The notes under the pieces are model-generated. The model did no database searches, was not told the DNA's origin, and saw only the letters and a list, made by a program, of their open reading frames with translations. 64,000 bases of DNA from assembly GCF_002950945.1 (NCBI RefSeq), contig NZ_CP012673.1, positions 7,330,501 through 7,394,500 on the forward strand. Reading direction: 5' to 3'. Shown one piece after another: positions 11,226 through 18,711 of the stretch (positions are counted from its first letter, which is position 1; each line of letters opens with the position of its first letter). The position numbers were made by a program, and so were the translations under genes. This DNA is from Sorangium cellulosum (GTDB lineage: Bacteria; Myxococcota_A; Polyangia; Polyangiales; Polyangiaceae).

Positions 11226-13583
11226 TCACGGCAGCGGGGCTGCCGGGGGCACGGGGAGATCACCCTCCAAGAGCTCGTCCGCTTCGAAGTTGCCGGTGAA
11301 CACGCTCTCCTTGTCTGCCTCCACGCGGGGGACGGGTGAACCCTGGGTGACCAGCCCGAAGAGGTTCCCCGAGGCGTGGACCCCGGCGAGGTGGCCCGAG
11401 CTCCGGTCGTAGAGGATCCCGGCCCGCGCGCAGCCGGTCACCCGGACGCCGCGGAGGTCGACCACGGATCCGGCGAGCGCCAGGACGCCGTCGCCGGCGA
11501 GATCACCGGGGCGGTCGCGCAGGGGGGCACGGGTGCGGCGGTCGCCCGTCACGCCGTCGACGGCCGTCCCGGTGACGTCCGCCTCGGCGGCGAACAGCGC
11601 CACGCCGGCCGCGCGGCTCCGCCGGATCAGGGCCGAGGCGAGCCGGAGCTTGTAGCCCGCGGCGGCGATGCCGAAGCCGGCGCTGCCGTCGGCCGCGTCG
11701 CCCCAGGTGTCCTGGACGAGGTCGCCCGTCATCTCGACCTCGCCGCCCGGCTCCTCCGCGCCGACGAGCACGCCGACGGAGCGGTTGCCGCTGACGACGT
11801 TGCCCGCGAGCGCGGCGCTGGCTCCCCGGAAGACGACGATCCCCTGCCCCACCGGCACGCCGCGGTCCGGCGCGACGTGCCCTTCGACCAGGTTGCCCGT
11901 CAGCGTCGCCTCGGACCCGGCGTACGCCACCGACACGCCGGCCCCCTCGTTGCCGCGGATCGCGTTCGACGCGAGCGTCGCGCGGCCCTCCAGCACGGTC
12001 ACCCCGGCGCCGCTGCCCCAGACCCCGCCGGCGAGGGTGCCCTCGACGAGGTTGCCCTCGGCGACGAGCTCGGCGGACAGGTCGCCCACGTGGACGCCCG
12101 CCGCGCGGTTCCGCACGACCGCGCTGTCGCGGAGGCGCATCGAGGCGCCGCGGGCGATGGCCACGCCGAGGCCGCCGAGCGGCGACGCGGGCGACGCCGC
12201 GAGGGTGTCCTGGATGAGGCTGCGCGAGACCTCCGCCGCCGTGCCCCCGCCGAGGACGGCGACGCCGATCTCCGTGTTGCCCAGGATCACGCTCGCGTCG
12301 ATCGCAACCCGAGCCCGCGTCACCGCGTGGACGCCGACGCCGTAACGCACGCCGTCCGGCCCGGGGATCGTCCCCTCGACGAGCGCGCCGGAGAGGGTCA
12401 CCGAGGCGCCGGTCGTCGCGAGGATCCCCGACACGCGGTTGCCGACGATCGCCGTGCCCTCGACCGTCGCGGCGGCGCCGTCGCCGGCGACGATGCCCTG
12501 GCCCTCGTCGAGGAGCGACGACCGGAGCGTGCCCTCGATCAGGCTGCCCAGCACGGCCGCCGTGGTCCGGGCCTGGCGCGCCGCCACGCCCGCGCCGCGG
12601 TTGCCCGTGATCGCGCTCTCCTTCACGGAGAGCGCGCCGCCGGAGCCCGCGGCCGCGCCCGCCCCGACGAAGGCGCCGCCGGAGCGCGTGCCCTCGATCC
12701 AGCTCTGCGCCACCGAGAGCCGCGCGCCGGCGACCGCCAGGACGCCGACGTGGAGCGCGTTCCGGAGGTGGACGCGCTCGAGCGCCACGACGCTCGCGCC
12801 CGTCGCCACGACGCCGGCCCCGTCCCCGCCGATCTCGACCCCGCGGAGCGTCACCTCCCCGGCGTCGAGCGCCGACACGACCGCGGGAGGATCGCCGCGC
12901 GGGCTCACCCCGCGGAGGTGTACGCGCGAGGCGCATCGGCCGGCGATCGCGACCGGCCGCGTGAGGACGAGCGGCTCGTCGTAGGTGCCCTCCGCCAGCG
13001 CGATCGTCGCGCCGTCGGCCGCGCGGTCGAGCGCCGCCGCGATCGTCGTGAGCGGCCGCGCCTCGGAGCCGTCGCCGTCCACGCCCGCGTAGCTCGGATC
13101 GACGTGGAGGGTCCCGGGCCCGCGCGGGATGTCCCCCCAGCGGCCGCGCCCGCAGCCGGCCGGGCCATCGACCGGCACACACCCCGCCTCCGGCACGGCG
13201 AACGTGCCTGCCGGACACGCCGCCATGGTCGGCCTGCACAGCCCGTCGTCGCCCACGAACTCCGGGGCGCAGCGCGGGATGCCGACGGGAATACAGCCCT
13301 CATCGAACTTCGGTATCGTCCCCGGAGGGCATTTGGCCATCGCGGGGTGGCAGAGCGCGTCGTCCTCCACGAACAGGTCGGCGCACCCCTGAATGCCCAC
13401 CGGCATGCAGGCGCCCCCGGGGCCGAGGACGTGCCCGCGCGCGCAGCGCACGGCGGGAGGATCACCCACGAGCGCGGCGTCGGAGCCCCGCGCCGAGGCG
13501 TCGCACCCCGCACCGAGCAACGACGACGCCGCGGCGCAGGCGGCCAGCAAGAATGAACCCGGGCGCGTCGCGCACGCGCGCAT
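11226..13583 (-). CDS. Right-handed beta-helix lipoprotein with Cys-rich N-terminal repeats
   Basis: The 785-residue product has an excellent ribosome site (AGGAGG seven bases before ATG at 13583) and a lipoprotein signal ending at Cys27 (LLGAGC). Residues about 45-145 hold three imperfect cysteine repeats of the form FVxDDxLCxPxMAxCPxGT. From about 155 on there is a DUF1565-like start (DPSYAGVDGDGSEARPLTTI) and then about twenty short turns of the kind TGNRAVGVLV, the pattern of a parallel beta-helix (pectate-lyase/NosD fold). It is presumably anchored at the cell surface. No catalytic residues are evident, so a binding or structural role is as likely as polysaccharide cleavage. Confidence 0.82.
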   Translation of the reverse strand: MRACATRPGSFLLAACAAASSLLGAGCDASARGSDAALVGDPPAVRCARGHVLGPGGACMPVGIQGCADLFVEDDALCHPAMAKCPPGTIPKFDEGCIPVGIPRCAPEFVGDDGLCRPTMAACPAGTFAVPEAGCVPVDGPAGCGRGRWGDIPRGPGTLHVDPSYAGVDGDGSEARPLTTIAAALDRAADGATIALAEGTYDEPLVLTRPVAIAGRCASRVHLRGVSPRGDPPAVVSALDAGEVTLRGVEIGGDGAGVVATGASVVALERVHLRNALHVGVLAVAGARLSVAQSWIEGTRSGGAFVGAGAAAGSGGALSVKESAITGNRGAGVAARQARTTAAVLGSLIEGTLRSSLLDEGQGIVAGDGAAATVEGTAIVGNRVSGILATTGASVTLSGALVEGTIPGPDGVRYGVGVHAVTRARVAIDASVILGNTEIGVAVLGGGTAAEVSRSLIQDTLAASPASPLGGLGVAIARGASMRLRDSAVVRNRAAGVHVGDLSAELVAEGNLVEGTLAGGVWGSGAGVTVLEGRATLASNAIRGNEGAGVSVAYAGSEATLTGNLVEGHVAPDRGVPVGQGIVVFRGASAALAGNVVSGNRSVGVLVGAEEPGGEVEMTGDLVQDTWGDAADGSAGFGIAAAGYKLRLASALIRRSRAAGVALFAAEADVTGTAVDGVTGDRRTRAPLRDRPGDLAGDGVLALAGSVVDLRGVRVTGCARAGILYDRSSGHLAGVHASGNLFGLVTQGSPVPRVEADKESVFTGNFEADELLEGDLPVPPAAPLP

Positions 13584-14490
13584 GCAATACCCTCCTCGGG
13601 AAGCGCGCCGCCTTCGAGCGCGCCACCAGCGCTTCCGCCGCCGCGGTTCACCCCTCCTCGTCGAGAGCTCCCGCCGCCGCGCGAAGGCCGCGCGTGTCCT
13701 GCCTGGACCGACGCTTCAAGCACGTGGGCCGCTGTCGCGAGCCCGCTGCAACCCGCTGCAAGAGGACGAGGACAGCGCCGGGACGACGCCGCGCGAACTC
13801 CTTCAGCGTAAGGAATCCTACAACAGGAGACAGGCTCCCGCCAGGCGGAGGATTCGCGATCACGCCGACTCTCCGCGGGGCGCCGCGGACGGCTGCGCCG
13901 CGCGGCGGCGCCGGCGGAGGAGCCCGTTCCTGCTGCCCCGCGGGGTCGCCGATCGCGGCCGCGCTCGGGGTCGCCGTCCGTGGCGAAGCCGCGCTCCGCG
14001 CCGCGCGCGGCGCGTCGTTCCGGACGACGACGGGCAACACGCGGCGCGACGCGTGGTCTGGCCGGCGCGCGACAACGAAGGTGCCTGTCGCACGAGCGGC
14101 GCTGATCGGGGGGCGATATCGGTCCTTGTGCGCTGCGCAGGGCGTGACCAGGCGCCGCTTCCGCGCGCATGTCGCCGCCGAGGAGCGCCGGGCGCGCGCC
14201 GCTCCGGGCCTCATTTGCCTTTCTCCAGCGCCCGGGAGCCGCCCACACCGGCGCTCTCGCGCGGCCGCGGGGCGCGCGGGCGCCGCTCGGGATCCGGCGC
14301 GCTCGAGCAGGGCAGAAATCCCCCCGATGCGGATTCAGACAATGCGTGTTCGCCGTCGCCGTCCGGCAACCACATAAGGCCGACGCGGCAGGCTCTGCAC
14401 ACGGGATCTCGGGCACGCAGCCTGCTCTCTCGACGTCTCGACATGCAGCCGCGGGCCTCGGAGCCGTCGCGGAGCATGGAAGGAGGACGA
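13584..14490. other. 907-bp gap with no supported gene
   Basis: Several open frames cross this region on both strands, but they are Arg/Ala/Pro-rich, have no recognisable domain and no good ribosome site, and look like high-GC chance frames. The gap separates the start of the beta-helix gene (minus) from that of the Gly-rich lipoprotein gene (plus), so it should hold both promoters. No clear -35/-10 pair was found. Confidence 0.5.
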
Positions 14491-15129
14491 ATGGTTAGCT
14501 CAATCGATATGAAGATGGCGCAAGCGGCGATGCTCCTCTCTGCGTTCATGGCCGGATGCGCGGTCGACGCGGGCGACGCGGAGGACGCCGACTTGGAGCA
14601 GGCCGACGTCGACGTGACGTCGAGCGCGCAGGCGCTGGAGGGAGAGGAGGACGAGACGCGCGGCGGCCTCGTGGGCGGGCCGGTGCTCCCCGGCAAGGGC
14701 GGTATCGGCCAGGCGCCGATCGGCAAGGACCCCGGGCTGCTCCAGGGCCCCGGGCCGATCCAGGGGCCCGTGGGGCAAGGTCCGGTGGGGCAAGGCCCGG
14801 TGGGGCAAGGCCCTGGCCTGGGCGGCTATCCCGGCTATCCCGGCGGGTTCGGCTACGGCATGCCGGGCGGCTTCTCCGGTCTGCCCGGCATGTCCGGCGG
14901 GTTCCCGGGCGGGTTCCCCGGCGGCGGCTGGCCGGGCGGAATGGGCCAGTTCTCCGGGTATCCGTTCAGCGGCCTTCCCGGCTATGGTGCTGGCTTTCCC
15001 GGGGGCGGCGCTGGCTTCCCCGGGGGTGGAGTCGGCTTCCCCGGGGGCGGCGCTGGCTTCCCCGGGGGTGGAGTCGGCTTCCCCGGGGGCGGCGCTGGCT
15101 TCCCCGGGGCTGGCGGTTATCCGTACTAA
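14491..15129 (+). CDS. Gly/Pro-rich repeat lipoprotein
   Basis: The 212-residue product starts at an ATG with AGGAGG four bases upstream. The signal peptide ends at a plausible lipobox (FMAGC), followed by an acidic segment rich in Asp and Glu. The rest is low complexity: GPVGQ repeats near residues 90-105, then a Gly/Pro/Phe region ending in repeated AGFPGGG and VGFPGGG units and GGYPY. There is no known domain. Such sequences are typical of flexible surface or matrix proteins. It is a separate transcription unit with a hairpin just after the stop. Confidence 0.75.
   Translation: MVSSIDMKMAQAAMLLSAFMAGCAVDAGDAEDADLEQADVDVTSSAQALEGEEDETRGGLVGGPVLPGKGGIGQAPIGKDPGLLQGPGPIQGPVGQGPVGQGPVGQGPGLGGYPGYPGGFGYGMPGGFSGLPGMSGGFPGGFPGGGWPGGMGQFSGYPFSGLPGYGAGFPGGGAGFPGGGVGFPGGGAGFPGGGVGFPGGGAGFPGAGGYPY
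14988..15114 (+). repeat. 42-bp tandem minisatellite in the Gly-rich lipoprotein gene
   Basis: Units beginning GGCGCTGGCTTCCCCGGGGG start at 15007, 15049 and 15091, a period of 42 bp, each made of two diverged 21-bp halves. They encode alternating AGFPGGG and VGFPGGG. The period is a multiple of three, so repeat expansion keeps the reading frame. A second, 15-bp repeat encoding GPVGQ lies at about 14769-14815. Confidence 0.9.
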
Positions 15130-15146
15130 CCGTCCAGCCGGGCTCG

Positions 15147-15161
15147 GGGGTGTTCGACCCC
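15147..15161 (+). terminator. Short hairpin after the Gly-rich lipoprotein gene
   Basis: A GGGGT/ACCCC stem with a 5-nt loop begins 17 nt after the stop. The stem is short and not followed by a U tract, so the terminator call rests mainly on position. Confidence 0.35.
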
Positions 15162-15400
15162 TGACCCCGCTCCCTGAAGGGGCTCGCCGCGAGCCGCCGT
15201 GATGGACGTGACGGGCTGTCACCTCGCTCCGCGGAGCGCTCCGCCGCTCTGTCCGCCGCTCTGTCCGCCGCTCTGATTGCGCGGCGGCAGCCCGTCCGTC
15301 GATCCGTCCATCGGAGTGCGCCCACCTCGCCGCCGCGGCGCCTCATGCAGCGAAGCGAGACCCGCGCGAAAGGATGGACCCACGCGCCGCGGTCGGGGCA

Positions 15401-15415
15401 GCATACGGCGTATGC
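15401..15415. promoter_or_regulatory. Palindrome spanning the glutamate dehydrogenase start codon
   Basis: GCATAC GGC GTATGC is a perfect 6-bp inverted repeat with a 3-bp spacer, and its right arm contains the ATG at 15412. It could be an operator covering the start or an RNA fold that occludes it. No Shine-Dalgarno sequence is visible at the usual distance. Confidence 0.35.
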
Positions 15416-16953
15416 AAGACGCCCCCCTCCTCGAGCGTGAGCCGGAGACCAACATCTTCGGCGAGTCGATGGTGGTGTTCCACACCGCCGCCGACCTCAT
15501 CGGCCTGGCTCCCCGCATCCGGCTGGAGCTCGAGCAACCCGACTACGAGCACATCTTCTACGTCACGACGCAGCTCCAGGACCGCCTGGTCCCCTTCCGC
15601 GGGGAGGCGGCCGCGGCGTACGAGCGGCTCCCTGCGTCGATGATCCCGAACCGCGCGGCGATCACCCCGCTCTTCAACGGCAAGCTCATCCTCCGCCCCG
15701 AGGCGCTCCGGAGCGGCTCGATCCAGATGCAGGACGGCGTGGTCCGCCTCGGCGATCAGGGGCTCTACCGGATCCAGCCCGGCGAGTTCGCCCGCTTCAA
15801 GGCGTACCGCGTCCAGCACAACCAGGCGCGGGGGCCGTACAAGGGCGGGCTGCGCTTCCACAAGGCCGTGTCGCTCGACCTGTTCAACGCGCTCGCCGCC
15901 GAGATGACGTGGAAGACCGCGATCGCCCACGTCCCGTTCGGCGGCGCCAAGGGGGGTATCCGGATGGATCCGCGCGAGCACAGCAAGGAGGAGCTCGAGG
16001 CGATCTCGCTCCGGTACATGTACCGGCTGAAGCAGCTCATCGGGCCCAACGTGGATATCCCCGCGCCCGACGTGGGCACGAACGCCGAGGTGATGGCGTG
16101 GCTCCTGCGCCAGTACAGCGACGGCGAGCGCGAGCGGCACAACCACCGCGGCGTCGTGACGGGCAAGGACGTGCGCATCGGCGGCTCCGAGGGGCGCGTC
16201 AAGGCGACCGGACAGGGGCTCGCCTACTGCATCGAGGAGTGGTACGCGCAGCGCGGCCTCTCCCTCGCAGGCGTGCGGTTCATCGTCCAGGGCTTCGGCA
16301 ACGTCGGCTCGGCCGCGGCCGAGATCCTGTGCAAGATGGGCGCCCGGTGCGTCGCCGTGCAGGACGCCGACGGCGCGGTCTACGACCCGAACGGCATCGA
16401 GGTCGGCGCCCTGATGACGTACGTCAACGACAACCCGGCGAACCTCCGGCGGTCGGTCGCCGGCTTCAGCGGGGCGCAGGCGATCGCGCGGGACGACTTC
16501 TGGAGCGTCGACGCGGAGATCTGCATCCCGGCCGCGCTCGGCGACGCGATCACCGGCGAGGTGGCCGAGCGGCTCAAGGCGAAGCTCGTCGCCGAGGGCG
16601 CCAACCGGCCCACGACGACCGAGGCGGACAAGGTGCTCGCGGAGCGGGGCATCAGCGTCATCCCGGACATCATCGGCAATGCGGGCGGCGTGACCGTCTC
16701 CTACTACGAGTGGATCCAGAACAAGCGCATGGAGCACTGGACCGAGGGCGAGGTGAACGCGCGGCTCGAGCGCGCCATCAAGAGCAACTACCGCCTGATC
16801 TGCGATATCGCCGAGGACCGGCCTCGCCGCACGGAAGAGCACGACTCGACCGGGCTCGTCCTCGGCAAGCGCCTGCCGATGCGCCTCGCCGCCATGGTGC
16901 TCGCGCTCAAGCGGATCGAGGCGCACTACATGCTGGAAGGGTTCTCGCAATAG
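15412..16953 (+). CDS. Glu/Leu/Phe/Val dehydrogenase family protein (glutamate dehydrogenase)
   Basis: The 513-residue enzyme has the ELFV dehydrogenase signature with the substrate-binding lysines (GPYKGGLRFH near 141-150; catalytic K180 in PFGGAKGGIRMDP) and the Rossmann segment IVQGFGNVGSAAAEIL. It would interconvert glutamate with 2-oxoglutarate and ammonium in the cytoplasm, using NAD or NADP. An N-terminal region of roughly 100 residues before the usual fold makes it longer than standard 420-450-residue enzymes. It appears to be monocistronic. Leucine or another amino acid as substrate cannot be excluded. Confidence 0.92.
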   Translation: MQDAPLLEREPETNIFGESMVVFHTAADLIGLAPRIRLELEQPDYEHIFYVTTQLQDRLVPFRGEAAAAYERLPASMIPNRAAITPLFNGKLILRPEALRSGSIQMQDGVVRLGDQGLYRIQPGEFARFKAYRVQHNQARGPYKGGLRFHKAVSLDLFNALAAEMTWKTAIAHVPFGGAKGGIRMDPREHSKEELEAISLRYMYRLKQLIGPNVDIPAPDVGTNAEVMAWLLRQYSDGERERHNHRGVVTGKDVRIGGSEGRVKATGQGLAYCIEEWYAQRGLSLAGVRFIVQGFGNVGSAAAEILCKMGARCVAVQDADGAVYDPNGIEVGALMTYVNDNPANLRRSVAGFSGAQAIARDDFWSVDAEICIPAALGDAITGEVAERLKAKLVAEGANRPTTTEADKVLAERGISVIPDIIGNAGGVTVSYYEWIQNKRMEHWTEGEVNARLERAIKSNYRLICDIAEDRPRRTEEHDSTGLVLGKRLPMRLAAMVLALKRIEAHYMLEGFSQ

Positions 16954-16954
16954 C

Positions 16955-16996
16955 AGACGGAGACGGAGACGGAGACGGAGACGGAGACGGAGACGG
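16955..16996 (+). repeat. (AGACGG)7 microsatellite after the glutamate dehydrogenase gene
   Basis: Seven perfect tandem AGACGG hexamers begin two bases after the stop codon at 16953. The tract lies outside any gene I can support. A perfect 14-bp palindrome (GGCGCCCGGGCGCC, 17017-17030) follows shortly and may act as the terminator. Confidence 0.95.
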
Positions 16997-17227
16997 GGGC
17001 GCGGGCGCAGACGCGCGGCGCCCGGGCGCCCCGGACGTTCTGCTGCTAGCTCGCCCCGGTGAAGGCGCCCCGCTCGGGGAACACGGGAAGCAGCGGCGCC
17101 GCTGGTCTTGTCTCCACCGGGGGCGCCAAGGCGCGCCCGCGCCGCTCCCGCCTCGCCGGCGGCCGGGACGCGGCGCGCCGCTCGCCGCCCGCCGCCCGGC
17201 GAGGCAGCGGCGTGGTAAGATCGCCGC

Positions 17228-17542
17228 ATGATCCGCCTCAACGCCGAATGGACACAGGTGCTCCGCAGGTACAAGGAAGACCACCAGGACCGGCGCAACC
17301 AGGTCTGTCACCAGATCGGGATACCCCTCATCGTGGCGAGCTTCCCCGTGGGCGCGACCCTCATCGGGCTCCCGCTCGCGGCTGCGATGTTCACGACCGG
17401 CTGGGGCTTCCAGTTCGCAGGCCACTGGTTCGAGGGAAAGAAGCCGTCGTTCGTGGACGACAAGCGGAGCTTGATCGTCGGCGTCCTCTGGTGCCTTGAG
17501 AAATACGGCCTGCACGTCTTCGAGGAGACCCCCGCCGCCTGA
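17228..17542 (+). CDS. Mpo1-like (DUF962) membrane protein
   Basis: The 104-residue protein matches the DUF962/Mpo1 pattern: YKEDHQDRRNQVCHQIGIPL near the N-terminus, two hydrophobic segments, and GWGFQFAGHWFEGKKPSFV with its conserved histidine. Yeast Mpo1 is an iron-dependent dioxygenase of 2-hydroxy fatty acids in the membrane. The bacterial role is not established, though the conserved His residues are present. The length is typical for the short form. No neighbour is linked to lipid oxidation. Confidence 0.85.
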   Translation: MIRLNAEWTQVLRRYKEDHQDRRNQVCHQIGIPLIVASFPVGATLIGLPLAAAMFTTGWGFQFAGHWFEGKKPSFVDDKRSLIVGVLWCLEKYGLHVFEETPAA

Positions 17543-17874
17543 CGCGTCGCACCAGAGGCCACTCGAACCGTCCATCACCCCACAACTGCGCCTCGGACAC
17601 ACGTCGCGCTCGCGGCCGCCCGATCTTCAAGTTTCCCCGAGGCAGCCGCTCGTGCTGCGATGCGCAAAGCCTGCTTGACGGGCTGCGCGCTGGGTCGTAC
17701 CTCTGTCACGGGCGGGGGACGACGACTCTCCTTGTGGGGTTGGGGGCAGCATCACGTCATCTCGGCGTGTGCCCATCGCGCGCGCTGTCGCCGAGGGGCT
17801 CCCGGAGCGCTGTGGCCAGGCCCGCGCCGCACGCGATGAGAAGGACGACGACGGCGAGACAAGGAGACGGGGAG
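17543..17874. other. 332-bp gap before the SDR gene
   Basis: No gene is supported. A TTGACG hexamer at 17675-17680 followed after 17 bp by TACCTC could be a weak promoter for the SDR gene, but the -10 match is poor. Confidence 0.4.
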
Positions 17875-18711
17875 ATGGAGTTTGCGCACCGCATGAGGGG
17901 GAAAGTCGCCGTGATCACCGGCGGCACATCGGGGATCGGGCTCGCGACGGCGTCCGCGCTGGCGCGGGGGGGCGCGCGCGTCATCGTGCTCTGCCGCAAC
18001 CCCGGCTCGGACGGCGCGCGGAGGCTCGCGGCGCTGAAGGGGCAGGGCGCGGTCCACCTGATCGCGTGCGACCTCGGCCGGCTCGCGTCGGTGCGCGCGG
18101 CGGCCAGGCAGGTGGCCGACACCTGCGAGGCCGTCCACCTGCTCGTGAACAACGCGGGGATCTCCCTGCGCGAGCGCGCCGAGTCGGCCGACGGCCTGGA
18201 GATGACGTTCCAGGTGAACTACCTGTCCCATTTCCTGCTGTCCAACCTGCTGCTCGGCCGGCTCAAGGCCGCGCGCGACGCGCGCGTGGTCAACCTGGTC
18301 GCGCCGGTGGACAGCATCAAGCTCGACTTCGACGACCTCATGTCGAAGCGCTCGTATTCGTTCCTCGCCGCCTCCGCGCGCTCGAAGCTCGCGCTCGTGC
18401 TCGCGGCGCGCCGCCTCTCGGACACGCTCGCGAGCACCGGGGCCAAGGTGCTCTGTTACTATCCGGGGCTCGTGCGGTCCGGGCTGTTCGAGGGCACGTC
18501 GCGCGTCCTCAAGGCGCTGATCGACGTCGTGGGCGCGACCCCGACGCAGGCCGCCGCGAACCTGCTCGCGATCCTGGCCGGCGCGCCGCCCGCCGAGAGC
18601 CCCGCCTTCTTCGAGCGGACCAGGGCGCGGCCCCTCAAGGGGATGGCGACGGACGCGGAGGCGGCCACGCGGCTCTGGGACATGAGCTCGCGGCTCGTCG
18701 GCCTCACCTGA
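17875..18711 (+). CDS. Short-chain dehydrogenase/reductase-like protein lacking the catalytic Tyr
   Basis: The 278-residue product starts at an ATG with AAGGAG upstream. The cofactor site TGGTSGIG (15-22), NNAG (92-95) and VNYL (Asn115) of retinol-dehydrogenase-like SDRs are intact. The active site is not. In the YxxxK motif the Lys is kept (K171) but the Tyr position 167 is Ser (SARSKLALVL), and the usual VSS strand is replaced by LVAPVDS, removing the catalytic Ser. It may bind NAD(P) without SDR chemistry. Its end overlaps by eight bases the convergent histidine-kinase gene. Confidence 0.85.
   Translation: MEFAHRMRGKVAVITGGTSGIGLATASALARGGARVIVLCRNPGSDGARRLAALKGQGAVHLIACDLGRLASVRAAARQVADTCEAVHLLVNNAGISLRERAESADGLEMTFQVNYLSHFLLSNLLLGRLKAARDARVVNLVAPVDSIKLDFDDLMSKRSYSFLAASARSKLALVLAARRLSDTLASTGAKVLCYYPGLVRSGLFEGTSRVLKALIDVVGATPTQAAANLLAILAGAPPAESPAFFERTRARPLKGMATDAEAATRLWDMSSRLVGLT

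Noticed and set aside
10900..11229. Minus-strand 109-codon frame in the gap beside the beta-helix gene
   Set aside because: Arg/Pro-rich, no motif, no ribosome site, and it overlaps the possible hairpin region.
13393..14490. In-frame upstream extension of the Gly-rich lipoprotein
   Set aside because: The ATG at 14491 has an ideal AGGAGG and is followed by a signal peptide; the upstream part has no coding character.
17675..17703. TTGACG-17-TACCTC as a promoter of the SDR gene
   Set aside because: The -10 matches only two of six consensus bases; not listed as a feature.
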